Shown in pieces: positions 1 to 10,602 of a stretch of 64,000 nt of DNA (position 1 is its first letter; each line of letters begins with the position of its first letter). The notes under the pieces are model-generated. The model was not told where the DNA came from. It did not search any database and saw only the letters and a list, made by a program, of their open reading frames with translations. The stretch is taken from positions 13,120,001 through 13,184,000 of the forward strand of contig CM057469.1 in assembly GCA_030035585.1 (NCBI GenBank), given 5' to 3'. A program made the translations under genes and the position numbers. The stretch comes from Dugong dugon (lineage: Eukaryota; Chordata; Mammalia; Sirenia; Dugongidae).

Positions 1-93
1 TCTCCCCATCTTGCCCCAGTTATCATTCTTCCCCTCCCCCAGTCTGCTCTCCCTGGAAACACAGCTGTTGGAATGAGCTAGCAAGCCCATGCC

Positions 94-326
94 AAATATG
101 TGCATGCATACGCACGTGTGTGTGCGCATATGTGCATAAGTGTATGCGTGCACCTGTGTGTACATGTATGGGCACACACACGGGTGTGTGTGTGCACACG
201 TGTATGTGCGTGCGTGTGCATATGCATGTGTGTACACGCATGTATGTGTGCACGTGGGTGGGTGTGGGTGTGGGTGTGCGTGGGTGTGCACATGCATGTT
301 CACGCGTACGTATATGTGCATGCATC
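94..326. repeat. TG/CA-rich low-complexity tract
   Basis: About 230 bases of degenerate alternating purine-pyrimidine sequence (tgtgtgcgcata-like) with little perfect periodicity. Open frames across it on both strands are artefacts of the repeat (His/Thr or Cys/Val rich). Confidence 0.9.
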
Positions 327-673
327 AGAGGAAGAGGTGGTACTGCCATTTAGATCCTGTTCTCTGGGCCTCACGTGCCCACCCCTGCTGGGTGGAAGAC
401 CCTCTAACCAGGCCGCTCCTAGTGCCACTACCATCTAGCCTTGACCATTTTTTCAAGAAAATTCCCCTTGTGTCCTATAGATCAAAATGGTAGAGACAGG
501 AAGGGACACCCATTTAGGGACCCTTGGGACCTGTGGTGTTTGACGAACATCTTCTGAGTGACCTCAGCTGGGAACAGCTGCAAACAGGGACAGGTGCCTG
601 CCTCCAGTCATTCCCCTCAGCTGGCCGCACTCTCAAACAACGCCCCCCACCGCGGAGGGCAAGGAACACGCAC
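327..673. other. Intron 12 interval, nothing recognised
   Basis: Ordinary single-copy looking sequence with no exon, repeat family or stem-loop that I can name. CAPN8 exon 13 was looked for here and not found. Confidence 0.5.
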
Positions 674-885
674 AGGGCTGTGGCCTTCTTCTCTGAGAAC
701 ACCCTCAAGCCGCACTCGCCGTCCCTGAAGGGCTCGAAGGTGGATGGCACCACCAGGTACTCCCCCGGGGGCAGCCAGGCCCTGCCGGAGACCTCACACA
801 GGTTGACGTAGACGTTAGAGCGCGCCGAGGGCTGGTGGCCCCGGAAGAAGTCCTGGCCCAGGTACACATCGGTGTGGTTCTCCAG
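674..885 (-). CDS. CAPN8: CAPN8 exon 12, end of C2-like domain (212 bp)
   Basis: The exon encodes LENHTDVYLGQDFFRGHQPS, ARSNVYVNLCEVSGRAWLPP, GEYLVVPSTFEPFRDGECGL and RVFSEKKATAL. PPGEYLVVPSTFEP and RVFSEKK are hallmarks of calpain domain III. The acceptor is tgcag|CTGGAG and the donor CT|GTGCGT, leaving two bases for the next exon, which is outside the window. The frame is open, but family residues are replaced: Arg to Cys in NLREVS, Arg to Trp before LPPGEY, and FC to CG in DGEFCLRVF. Confidence 0.92.
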
Positions 886-1285
886 CTGCACGAATCAAGA
901 GTCACAGTCAATTTCTCCTTAAATTCTGGAAGATAGGGGCAAAAGAGTTCAGTTTTGTGATGCTAATCTAGGGCTCCTTGGTTTTTAACACTGAGCTAAG
1001 CGTCAGGATGCCTGCATTCTCCCCTGAGCTCCTGTGTGGATTCTGTCGCTAACTCACCGTGTGTCCATCACCAGCTGTGCTGTGAGCACCTTCTCCATGC
1101 CAGGCCCTGTTTGAGTACTGCCCTTGACTGTGCCCATGGCCAGACCCCTTGCCTCTGCGCTCCTGCATCCTCCCCAGGAAAGAAAGAGTTGAACAGCAGG
1201 GCCTGTGGTATGTGCTCAGCTTCTTACTGGATATTTTTCCTCATCAGTCACCGGCTCACTGAATCCAATATACTTTTATTCTGTA
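886..1285. other. Intron 11 interval, nothing recognised
   Basis: Mixed-composition sequence between exon 12 and the minisatellite, with no coding or repeat signature. Confidence 0.5.
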
Positions 1286-1522
1286 GTTGGCATTGACCTC
1301 ACAGGGTGTCGGAAGTGTTGGCATTGACCTCCCAGGGTCTAAGGGGGGGAGATGGGGGGTGTTGACATTGACCTCCCATGGTGGAGGGTGGGGGAGAGTT
1401 GGGGGATGTTGGCATTGCCCTCTCAAGGTATAAGGGGGAGGAGATGGGAGATGTTGGCATTGACCTCCCGTGGTGGGAGGGGGAGAGTTGGCAAGTGTTG
1501 GCATCGACCTCCCCAGGACAGG
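1286..1522. repeat. Minisatellite, about 45-bp unit, 5.5 copies
   Basis: A unit beginning gttggcattgacctccc starts at 1286, 1317, 1361, 1408, 1453 and 1497, giving spacings of 31, 44, 47, 45 and 44. The rest of each unit is G-rich on the plus strand (runs of 4-7 G). It lies in intron 11. Confidence 0.92.
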
Positions 1523-2587
1523 CCTGATGCTTCAGTCCTAGCCCTGAGAGCACAAGCAGCCAGAAGGGCCTTCTCACCTGTGACTATTTGAGAAATTGCT
1601 CTACAAGGTCACCAGGGTGATCAGGTCAGGGGGCTAAGGTGGTAGCTCTTAAGGAGGCAGACAGAGGGGGTGGCCACAGCCAGGCCTGGTTCTGGGTCCC
1701 TTCTTGTTCCCTCAGGACCTGGGCTTTCCTTGGAAGGGGGGAGATGGTCCTCATGACCCACCTGTTTGTGGTGGAGAGAGGGAGGCTTTTGGTACATGAC
1801 ACAGGCTAGTTAGCCACTGCAGAGGGCTTCCAAAACACAGGTGCCAGAGTTATTATTGCTTCATTAAGCCTCCCTGCAGCACTGTAGTTTTACGATCAGT
1901 CTTCCTCAGGATGCCCGTGACAGAGGGCAGGTGCTGACAAGCTGCACGGGGCTGTGACTTCTCTGTGACCCAGTGGCCTCTAGAGGCCCACTCTGGAGTG
2001 GACAGTGTCCGTTCATGGTCAGCAGACCCTCTTAAGACCATATGTCTGCCAGGCAAGGAAGAAAGCAGGGCCACCTGCCCCCCTGCCCTGGTCTGGACTC
2101 CATGGACCCCCCAGCAGCCCCTGCTGACCTGGCACGAAGGCACCCACAGAGCCTGGAATTCCCCTGAAAATGCTTACACTCTGGGCAGGACAATGCTGGG
2201 AGTGTGAGGCTGTGGCCAAAGACTAAGAATCATGGAGTTCAATGTCATTCTAGCCATCGCTGTTGGGAGCAGGGGAAGACAGGAACCAGCGGGAGACAGT
2301 ACTCGGTAGAACTGAGGTGGGGAAGTCAGCTCTAGTTTGGGCTGGGCTGGGCTGGAAGGGAACAAACTGAGTTCCATTGACAATCCAGGGACGGGGGAGG
2401 TTAGAAAAGCCAAACTCTGTCTGGGAGGCCAGAGTGGGAATTGGAGGACACTGAGGCAAGAGGTGGGTCCCCTCTGTCCTATCAGGGACCCAGACAGGCA
2501 GGTGCCACCAGGTCCCTGGCCCTCAAATGGCTCTTGACATGGTTCAGCTAGCAGTGACAGGATGGGATAGAGCAGGTTTAACTGAGA
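1523..2587. other. Intron 11 interval, nothing recognised
   Basis: GC-moderate sequence with a short gctgg repeat near 2341-2355. Open frames of up to 149 codons here show no domain or codon pattern and are not called. Confidence 0.5.
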
Positions 2588-2775
2588 GTGGCTCTCAAAG
2601 TGCGGGTCCAGCATCAGAATCACCCGGGAACTTGCTAGAAATGCAAATTCTTGCTCACACCCCTCCTCAGACCTAGAGAATCAGAAACTCTGAGTGTGGG
2701 GCCCAGCAGTCTGTGCTCTAACAGACATCCAGGGGGCTCTAACACAGTGGTTTGAGACCTGAAGACCCCCTGGCA
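2588..2775 (+). mobile_element. MER5A-like hAT (Charlie) fragment
   Basis: Recognisable by ggctctcaaagtgcgggtcc at the start, agaatcacccgggaacttgc, agaaatgcaaattctt, gaatcagaaactctgagtg and gtggtttgagacc near the end. Confidence 0.75.
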
Positions 2776-3197
2776 CTTGCAGAGCACAGGACCCATGGTG
2801 ACATATTGAGGGCACCCTGTGGCACTGTTGGGGGGCATTCCACCATATGCACAGATGACCCCTTACTCATAAATGTGACATTCCTGATGGGAACTACCAG
2901 CGAACCGACTTAATCAGGTCTTCTCCTGTTTTCTAGAAGTGAAGAGGTGTTTGCTCCGGATCACCCCTACTCCCTTGTCTGTTTCCCTCCGTCATCAATA
3001 ACATGGATGGGGAGACCAGCAGTCTGCAGCCTCGGACGAATGCATGGGATGGAGCCTGTGAATTTGGGTCTCACTGGCACAAGCTGTAGCTGGTTAAGCT
3101 TGAGAGCCCTTGAGAGTGGGCGTGAGAATGAAGCAGGACAAAAGGACCGCTACATAATCAGTGCAACTGACCCCAGCTGGAGGAAGCCCCAGATAAC

Positions 3198-3350
3198 AGT
3201 GGTTCAGCCTTGGCTACACACTGGAATACCTGAGTAGTTTATTAAAATGCTCAATGCCTGCGTCCCACCCCAGAGATTCTGATGTAATTGGTCTGAGGTG
3301 CAGCCTGGGCATTGACTTTTAAAAGCTCCCCAGGTGGTTCCAACATGCAG
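3198..3350 (+). mobile_element. MER5-like hAT fragment
   Basis: Starts gtggttcagccttggcta and contains attctgatgtaattggtctg and ctccccaggtggttcc, matching the MER5 group but more diverged than the copy at 2588. Confidence 0.6.
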
Positions 3351-3956
3351 CCAAGGAGAGGCTCATCGGGCTGGAATTTATTGGGCCTGGCTTTGTGCTG
3401 GCCGCCACCAGGAGGGCCTAGACTATGCCCAGAATGCGATCACAAAGGTAGCCATGCCAGGCCTCTCCCCAGGAGGATGCGCAGGGCCCCTACCTTCAGC
3501 TGGCTGAGGCAGATGGTACAGCCGGTGAAGCCTGGGATGGCACGAAAAAACCCCAGGTATTAAGTATGATACTGATGAGCTGATTCTCTAGCCCAGTTAT
3601 AAATTATTGAGGAGCCAAAAAATGTCAGTGCTTCCTACTCCTATCAGAGATCAGGGCGTTGATTTCTGTTGGTCAGATAAATAGAAACCCAAGGTGTGCT
3701 ATAACCACCTTGTTTAGGTCAGACCACCAGGTACACAGAAGACAAAGGTTACCACCGTCCTCTTTCATGAGGGCCTGGCAGGGGGCGCTCAGGATTGTCT
3801 TCACAACTCTGAGGTACCAGCCCACCAGATCTCACGGGGGTCTGTCTGCAGGAGCACGGGCTTCCAACAGAGGAAGCAGATGCCGCTGTGCCTGCCCCAA
3901 AGGCAGCCACACTACTTCTTACCAAAGGGAGGACAACTCTGTCGGCATTCACATAC
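3351..3956. other. Intron 11 interval downstream of the microexon
   Basis: No repeat or gene recognised apart from the adjoining microexon at 3957-3968. Confidence 0.5.
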
Positions 3957-3968
3957 CTCTTTGGGAAC
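3957..3968 (-). CDS. CAPN8: CAPN8 exon 11, 12-bp microexon (VPKE)
   Basis: The minus strand reads ctgtag|GTTCCCAAAGAG|gtatgt, encoding Val-Pro-Lys-Glu. Its acceptor has a long pyrimidine tract and its donor matches consensus. Calpain genes have a 12-base exon at exactly this place, and CAPN8 has VPKE between exon 10 (phase 0) and the LE of exon 12. Position, phase, sequence and both splice sites agree, which makes a chance match unlikely despite the tiny size. Confidence 0.85.
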
Positions 3969-4194
3969 CTACAGGGCAGAAGAAAGGAGCTGTCATCTGA
4001 GAGCTCCGAGGTCCTCCCTTCGTCCTTTGCATCCCACCCCTGCATCTTGCAGACAGACTTGTAGGCTCAGGCCACCAGGGAGGAGATGCATGCTAAAGTA
4101 AGAGATGAGTCAGCATTTCTGAAACTGGAAAGTCATTGATGAGTTTCAAAGCCAGCTGTAGAGCACTAAGCCCTAGAAATATGGGGGGTGGGGA

Positions 4195-4339
4195 GTTCTA
4201 CTTCAACTCCGACTCATAGCAACCCTATAGGACAGAGTAGATCTGCCCCACAGGGTTTTCAAGGAGTGGCTGGTGGACTCGAACTGCTGACCTTTTGGTT
4301 AGCAGCTGAGCTCTTAACCACTGTGCCACCAGAGCTCCG
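4195..4339 (-). mobile_element. AfroSINE type A
   Basis: Minus orientation. B-box region gactcgaactgctgacc, head end ccactgtgccaccagagctc. Confidence 0.9.
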
Positions 4340-4408
4340 TATAATCTACCAGGATCCCAAATTCTTTAGGGGTAATAACCTTGGAGTTTAATGAGAGCTA
4401 ACAGCTTT

Positions 4409-4650
4409 GGCTCACTTACTTTGGACACATCATCAGGAAAGACCAACTGCTAGAAAAGGACATCATGTTTGGTAAAGTAGAGGGTCAGCGAAAACGAGGA
4501 AAACCCTCGATGAGATGGACTGACACACTAGCTACAACAATGGGCTCAAACATGTCAATGATCATGAAGATGGTGCAGGACCAGGCACTGTTTTGTTCTG
4601 TTGTACGTAAGGTGGTCATGAGTCAGAGCTGACTCGATGGCAACTACAAA
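4409..4650 (+). mobile_element. RTE LINE 3' fragment
   Basis: Encodes a decayed stretch like FGHIIRKDQLLEKDIM of the RTE ORF C-terminus, then the 3' end atgagtcagagctgactcga shared with the SINE tails. Starts abruptly, so 5' truncated. Confidence 0.88.
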
Positions 4651-5009
4651 CAATATCGTACAGACCTAACCTCCCACATCCGGTGCTTGGATGGAGGAGG
4701 GAATCTCACCCTAGCTGAGCCACAGTTTATCCTGCCCTCAGCTACAGTGATTGGTCCAAGGACATGACCAAGCTGAGTCCACCAGAGACTTCTCTGAGGT
4801 TTTTAAATTGAAACTAAGGGAAGGGGGCCCCTTCCGTTCTACGGGTGATATTAGGAAGATAGTGAAGAAAGCTAGACTAGAAGGGCACTGATACCATAGA
4901 TGAGATGTAGAGGGAACGCACCCAAGGTCTTGTCCCAAGCGTTCCTGCCCTTCCCTTGGTTCGGTTACATGAACTGGCAAATTCTTTTTTCACTCGTCTA
5001 GCTCAAGTA

Positions 5010-5172
5010 GGAGCCCTGGTGGTGCAGTGGTTAATAGCTCAGCTGCTAACTAAAAGGTCAGCAGTTCGAGTCCACCAGCCGCTCCTTGAAAACCCTGTGG
5101 GGAAGATCTACTCTGTCCTATAGGGTTGCTATGAGTAGGAAGCGACTCGATGGCAATGGGTTTTGGTTTTAG
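5010..5172 (+). mobile_element. AfroSINE type A, near full length
   Basis: Begins aggagccctggtggtgcagt, has gcagttcgagtccaccagc as B box, ends cgatggcaatgggttttgg. Confidence 0.93.
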
Positions 5173-5186
5173 CTCAAGTTAAAAAC

Positions 5187-5392
5187 CACCAAATCCACAG
5201 CCATCTAGTCGATTCCGATCCATGGTGTCCCCATGTGTTACAGAGTAGAACTGCTCTGTAGGGTTTTCTTGGCTGTAATCTTTATGGAAGTAGATCACCA
5301 GGCCTTTTTTCCATGGCTGCACTGGGTGGATTTGAACCACCAACCTTTCAATTAGCAGTCGAGAGGAAACCCTTTGTGCCACCCAAGGACTT
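5187..5392 (-). mobile_element. AfroSINE type B
   Basis: Tail ccatctagtcgattccgatc, middle gtagatcaccaggcc, head gaaccaccaacctttcaatt and gccacccaaggac. Tail-to-tail with the type A copy at 5010. Confidence 0.88.
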
Positions 5393-5895
5393 ATTTATTT
5401 GCAACTGAAAACGTTACCTCCCCGGAGGGATCAGCTCTCAGATCCACAGTGGACCCTCCCATGCCCAGGGCACCGGGACTCCTATGCCAGCAGAGAGAAG
5501 AGGTTCAAGTCCCCATTTTGTCCTTCTCCCTCCTCCGCCCTGCCACGTAGGCTCTCTTCACCAGTAGAGCAGGAACGGCGTTGTTTGCAGCTTGGGCCCA
5601 TGGGCGACTACTTACAACTCTGAAAAAATACAATTAGTGAGAGCTTGGATCTGCTGGCATCCTCACTTCTGGAGTCACTGTTTGCAACTGGCAGCAGAGG
5701 GAAGAAAACTCCGGGGCCACTGGCACTCTCTGACTGTGAGTTTTAAGCCAAATCCCCATGCAGACAAGACACCCTGGCTGCCTGGGCAGCAGGGGCCCTC
5801 AGAGATATCTTCCACCCCCTCCCTGCCTAAGAGCCTTTATCCACCCCCAGCCAGGATTTTCCTGCCTGAAACGGCCAACCCTACCAATGTCCCTG

Positions 5896-6083
5896 GGTAG
5901 TCCCTGGGTTAACACGCTCGCTGCTAACCGAAAGATTGGAGGTTCAGTTCCACCCAGAGTACCTCGGAAGAAAGGTCTGGCAATCTATGGCTGAAAAATC
6001 AGCCATTGGAAACCCTACGGAGCACATTTCGACTCTGACACATATGTGGTCACCATGAGCTGGAGTTGACTCAAGAGCAACTG
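5896..6083 (+). mobile_element. AfroSINE type B
   Basis: tagtccctgggttaacacgc head, agagtacctcggaagaaagg middle, gagttgactcaagagcaact tail. Confidence 0.9.
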
Positions 6084-7368
6084 GAAACAGCCAGTGGGGA
6101 GAGAACTAGCTTGGCCGCCATCCTATGAACAACACGACTGCCACCATCCACATGCTCTGAATCCACCCTGCCAAGAGTCACTGGGCAGGAACTGAGCCAG
6201 GAAGGCGACTGGGGTGGGGGGCTCTTGGTGGCACAAATCCAGAGCAGCAAGGCAGGAGTGCAGACCTTAGCCATTGCCCACTGGTGAATGGAAAGGGACA
6301 ATCCTCTTTGAAACGCAGGATCCTGAATGCAAATGAGAGGCCCGCCCGCATGAGCCTGTCTGTTGTCACGCAGGAAGACAACAGGAGAGAGAGGAAGCTG
6401 GATGAGCAGGGTTCTCTAGCCTTCAGGGATCCCCGCTGCTTCTCAGTTGGTACCAGGTTTTCAACCCCAAACCAGACTCCAGTTTGCAGACAGTTAAAGC
6501 CAGAGGAGGCAGACATGGGCAGACACAGGTCAGAGTACGGAGCTCTCTACCTTCCTGCACCCCGCTCCTCACCCTAACTTTCCAAATGCTTCCACTCACA
6601 GCTGTCATGCTCTAAATTCCATGCCTCTGGCCATAAGAAGGTCCACGGATCAACATGCACTGGTGTATTTTATAAGCAGCTATAATCTGGCATCTGAAAA
6701 ACTCGCATGCTTTATATATTATTTATTACAGCAAATGCCATGCCAAACAAAGCTATTTCAGTGTGTTAGCTCACGTGCCTTTGAAAGAAGGCTTTGCTGA
6801 TCAGGTTATATAAAGTAGGCCTGATGGACAATGAGCCTGGTGGCCACACAGTCCCTGAAGAGCCCAGCCTTCAGCCCTGCCCACCCCCACCCCCCCTTTC
6901 TCCCTTCTCCATCTTTGAAATCTGACTCATTCCTGAAGCCCTGGTCAAAAGGCTCCTCCCTGGAGCTGTCCTCCTCAGAGATGGCTCTAGCCCACCATCT
7001 TGGTTCCCATCGTAGCACAGTCTGACGGCACTGAAGTTCACTGAGCGTGTGCCTAATCCCCACTCCAGACTGTGAGCACCTTGACGGCATAGCCATGTGC
7101 TTGTCTTCTCAGTGTCCCCAGCTTTCAGCATAGGACCTGGCACACAGTAAGTATTCACTGAAGTTTGTTGAATGGATTTGCATACCATAAGTGACTTCTC
7201 AGGCTTTCCACCTGTAAGAAGAGAATCTGCTTTTGTGCTATTTATCTTCTAGCTGGGTTGGCAGAGCTAAGCTACAGCAGAGTTGGAGCTGATTTAGCTG
7301 CAATTCTTGTGTCCTGCCATCAAGAAGAGAATGTTTTCCAACTTCCATTCTTCCAACTTAAAACACAC
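6084..7368. other. Intron 10-11 region, nothing recognised
   Basis: This part of intron 10 has no coding evidence. A fragment near 7130-7180 resembles the 'cacagtaagtattcactgaa' end of old mammalian repeats, but it is too short to call. Confidence 0.45.
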
Positions 7369-7381
7369 AGACACAGACACA

Positions 7382-7427
<46 letters not shown>
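7369..7427. repeat. (CA)n microsatellite
   Basis: Short (CAGACA) lead followed by about 25 perfect CA units ending at cacacacacccc. Confidence 0.95.
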
Positions 7428-7428
<1 letters not shown>

Positions 7429-7558
7429 CTAAACTCTAAAGCTCTAAGTTCCAGAACAAGGGAAACAAAGGGATTGGAAATATCCCATAACATTTGGCAT
7501 TTTTGCACTTCCCTTTGATTGCGCAGGAGCCCACTCGGTAATGCCACTTTTCCTTCCA

Positions 7559-7744
7559 AAACCCAACCAAACCCACTGCCATTGAGTTGATTCTGACTAA
7601 TAGCGACCCCATAGGGTTTCCAAGGCTGTAAATCTCTACAGAAGCAGATTGCCACATCTTTCTTCTGAGGAGTCACTGGTGGTTTCAAACCACCGACCTT
7701 TTGGTTAGCAGTTGATCGCTTTAATACTGCACCACCAGGGCTCC
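7559..7744 (-). mobile_element. AfroSINE type C
   Basis: Middle cagattgccacatctttctt, B box ggtttcaaaccaccgacc, head caccaccagggctcc. Confidence 0.9.
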
Positions 7745-8388
7745 TTCACTTGTCCCTCCTGGTTTCTAATTATAATACTTCTTTCCACGAATTAATTTAT
7801 ACTGAGTTGTTGCACCTACAGCCAGCTCTGTGTCATACATTGGTCTACCTGATTAGAGTTGTATTGTTTTCCTGGAGGTGTATTATTAACAAAATTGTAC
7901 AAAAACAACCACTATGAATCCCTCTGGAATTTGTTGTAAGGAGCCTTTGCCTGTATAAAAAAGTGGATTCCCATTTGTTCCTGGCCAGGCTTGTCCACTC
8001 GAAGGCCTTGTGTTAACGTATCTCTGAGGCTGTTAAATCCGTAGTGGGGTGGTTACCAGTGCAAACTGGACTACTGAGCCAGGGACTTCAGCCTGAGACC
8101 AAGTCAGCTTCAGTTTCCAGAACCAGAGCCACGTGAACTAGAAATGGCCATGTGGCTTCCCTCGCCCCACACCCATGCCCTGCGCTCCCCAACGAGTATC
8201 TCAAAGTTGCCCAGGGTGACAGGAAAGGGATGTCTGTCCTTGGCTCCCATATCCAGCCTCCCTCCTCCCACTCAAACCTGCCCCTCATCCTCCTCGTGTC
8301 CCCTTGAGTGCCTTGTCCCCCATGACCTTGGCTCCCATCCCCTGACATGTCTGTATTTGGAAAGAGTCTAATAAGTGTATCTCTACCA

Positions 8389-8550
8389 ACCAAACCAAAC
8401 CCATTGCCGTTGAGTCCATTCTGGCTCACAATGACCCTATAGGACAGAGTAGAACTGCCCCCAAAGGGTTTCCAAGGAGTGGCTGGTGGATTTGAACTGC
8501 CTGCCTTTTGGTTAGCAGCCAGCTCTTAACCACTGTACCACCAGGGCTCA
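8389..8550 (-). mobile_element. AfroSINE type A
   Basis: ccaaaccaaacccattgccg tail to ccactgtaccaccagggctc head. Lies 274 bases from the exon 10 donor. Confidence 0.92.
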
Positions 8551-8823
8551 AGTGTATCTATACTGAGATCCAAATGACAGGCAAAGTTCAATGAATTATA
8601 TGCCTCAATGTTAACAGTAGACAAAGACATAAGCCATAAGAATGAATCTCTAATGGTGGAATTCAGACCTCAGTAAGGCCATAGGGAGATGTATTTAAGG
8701 AAGCAAGGAGAACACTCAATCAGGACTACCCAAGCAATAGAAAACATGCACTCCAATCACTAGCCAAAGTCTTCAGACCAAAGAATCAAGCGTGCAGTAA
8801 AGGACGAGCCCAGCTCGGGGTAC
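8551..8823. other. Intron 10 start
   Basis: AT-moderate unique sequence next to the weak exon 10 donor, with no repeat recognised. Confidence 0.45.
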
Positions 8824-8987
8824 CTGGCACCGATGCTCAACATGCCGTCCTATCCTCTTCCGTCGTCTGCAATTTTTCTGCATCAGACCCAGCAGCACCA
8901 CACAGCAGGGCTCACCAGCGTTCTCCTCGTGGCTGTCGTCCACCTCATCCAAACGGATTTTGAACTGGGGATTGGTCCAGTAGGTGG
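8824..8987 (-). CDS. CAPN8: CAPN8 exon 10 with altered 3' end (164 bp)
   Basis: The exon encodes ATYWTNPQFKIRLDEVDDSH, EENAGEPCCVVLLGLMQKNC and RRRKRIGR, normal for the C2-like domain, and then a run of unrelated residues (HVEHRCQ). In a different frame the bases at about 8831-8846 still encode GMLSIG, the expected CAPN8 continuation, so a small deletion has shifted the frame locally. With the donor AG|GTACCC the exon is 12 bases shorter than the length implied by human CAPN8 (recalled). The overall phase is thus kept, but the last dozen or so residues are lost or scrambled. The acceptor is tccag|CCACCT. The donor is weak compared with those of the other exons. Confidence 0.85.
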
Positions 8988-9086
8988 CTGGAAGTCACCC
9001 ATGGGGGGCAAGGACATGGGAAGAATAAAATGAAAGGGGAGAACCTTGATAATCCCAATGAAAGCATGACTCTTGGCAAACTGTAG

Positions 9087-9249
9087 GAGTCCCTGGGTGT
9101 TGCGAATAGTTAATGCAAGCTCTGCTGCTAACCAAAAGGCTGGAGGTTTACATTCTGAAAAATCAGCCAGTGAAAACCCTATAGAGCACAGTTCTACTCT
9201 GACACACGCGGGTGGCCATGAGTCAAAAACCAACTCAACAACAACTGGT
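9087..9249 (+). mobile_element. AfroSINE type B, internally shortened
   Basis: Head gagtccctgggtgttgcgaa joins directly to attctgaaaaatcagccagt, skipping the B-box half and the middle. Tail ccaactcaacaacaactggt. Confidence 0.85.
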
Positions 9250-9308
9250 TAACCGCCAACCTTTAGGTTAGTAGTCGAGCACAAGACATTTGCGTCACCC
9301 AGGGACCT
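9250..9308 (-). mobile_element. AfroSINE head fragment
   Basis: aaccgccaacctttaggtta through gcgtcacccagggacc, a head-only remnant abutting the plus-strand copy. Confidence 0.7.
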
Positions 9309-9531
9309 ACTGGTTAGGCAAACAGTACCTAGTAAGCAGACCTCGGAAAGTTTTCTTTACAAGGTGGTCAGGCATTTCCTCCTGCCTCCCCACCTCACCC
9401 TGACACACACACACACAGAAACATCCCATAGCATCTGGAATTTTTGCACTTCCGTTTGATGGAGCAGCAACCCAGGGATGGTTGACTGGGAAGATTCAAG
9501 GTACCATGAGCCTAGCACTCCACTGCACCCA

Positions 9532-10035
9532 TGGATTGAATTGCGTCCCCCAAAAATATCTGTCAACTTGGCTGGGTCATGATTCCCAGTTTTGTATGAT
9601 TGTGTACCATTTTGTAATCTGATGTGATTTCCTTATGTGTCGTAAACTCTATCACTATGATGTAATAAGATGGATTAGCGGCAGTTATACTGATGAGGTC
9701 TACAAGATTGGATAGTGTCTTAAGCCAATCTCTTTTGAGATATAAAAAAGAGAAGCGAGCAGAGACACATGGGAACCTCATACTACCAAGAAGGCAGCGC
9801 CAGGAGCAGAGTGCGTCCTTTGGACCTGAGGTTCCTGTGCTGAGATGCTCCCAGAACAAGGGAAGATTGATGACAAGGACCTTTCTCCAGAGCCAACAGA
9901 GAGAGAAAGACTTCCCTTGGAGCTGATGTCTTGACTTTGGACTTGTAGCCTACTAGACTGTGAGAGAATAAATTCCTCTGTTAAAGCCATCCACTTGTGG
10001 TATTTCTGTTATAGCAGCACTAGATGACTAAGACA
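9532..10035 (+). mobile_element. MaLR-type solo LTR
   Basis: Starts tggattgaattgcgtccccc and ends with gtgagagaataaattcctct, ttgtggtatttctgttatag and gatgactaagaca, the layout of ERVL-MaLR LTRs. No internal ORF is attached. Same subfamily as the copy at 52822. Confidence 0.8.
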
Positions 10036-10511
10036 GGAAGGCACTTCCAAGTCTGCCAGGGAAAACTGTTAATAATCCTTGTTCTCAGCTTCCTGGTCTA
10101 CGAAGGCAAACTCACCTCCTGATGAAGGGAGATCTCTGAGTAAAAAATAGGGCCCTGGGACAGATGAGCACAAAGTCCCGAAGGAGACTAGCTACCAAAG
10201 CAACTTCTTCCTGACAGGCTAGAAAGAGCGCAGGCCACACTTGCTGCCAGAAAGCCCAGCCTGACTGACTTCCCCTTTCCCTCAGGGAGGGCCCTGCTTC
10301 AGATCACAGCCCCAGCGGTCCAGGAGCTACTCTTCTGTCCGTAGGCCCCGCGGCCTCACGTGATGGCTACAGTGTTGCAGACCACAGATGACACAGGCTC
10401 TTCAACACTGTCATTTAATAATGCATGAGGAATGATAATTGGCAATTAGAAAGCACTCCTGCCACACCACCTGTATTTAAAGACCACTGTTTCAAAGATC
10501 TTTTTTTTTTT
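10036..10511. other. Intron 9 interval, nothing recognised
   Basis: No repeat or exon identified. A T-run follows at 10501-10512. Confidence 0.45.
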
Positions 10512-10602
10512 TAATCTCTCAAAATAGTGACTACCCAAGCAAAGGTACAGAGAAGTCAAATGGATTTTCCAAGGGCACACAGCAATTCTGTGACAAGAAC
10601 TG
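10512..10602 (-). mobile_element. MIR-like fragment
   Basis: gtacagagaagtcaaatgga and agggcacacagcaattctgt resemble the reverse complement of a MIR core. Weak. Confidence 0.4.

Noticed and set aside
23-493. Cys- or His-rich open frames at the left edge
   Set aside because: Same dinucleotide artefact over 94-326.
1-673. CAPN8 exon 13
   Set aside because: No acceptor followed by a G-GAA-ATT-like continuation was found. It is presumably beyond the left edge.
9532-10035. Short coding gene within the LTR
   Set aside because: Small frames here follow the MaLR LTR, which is noncoding.
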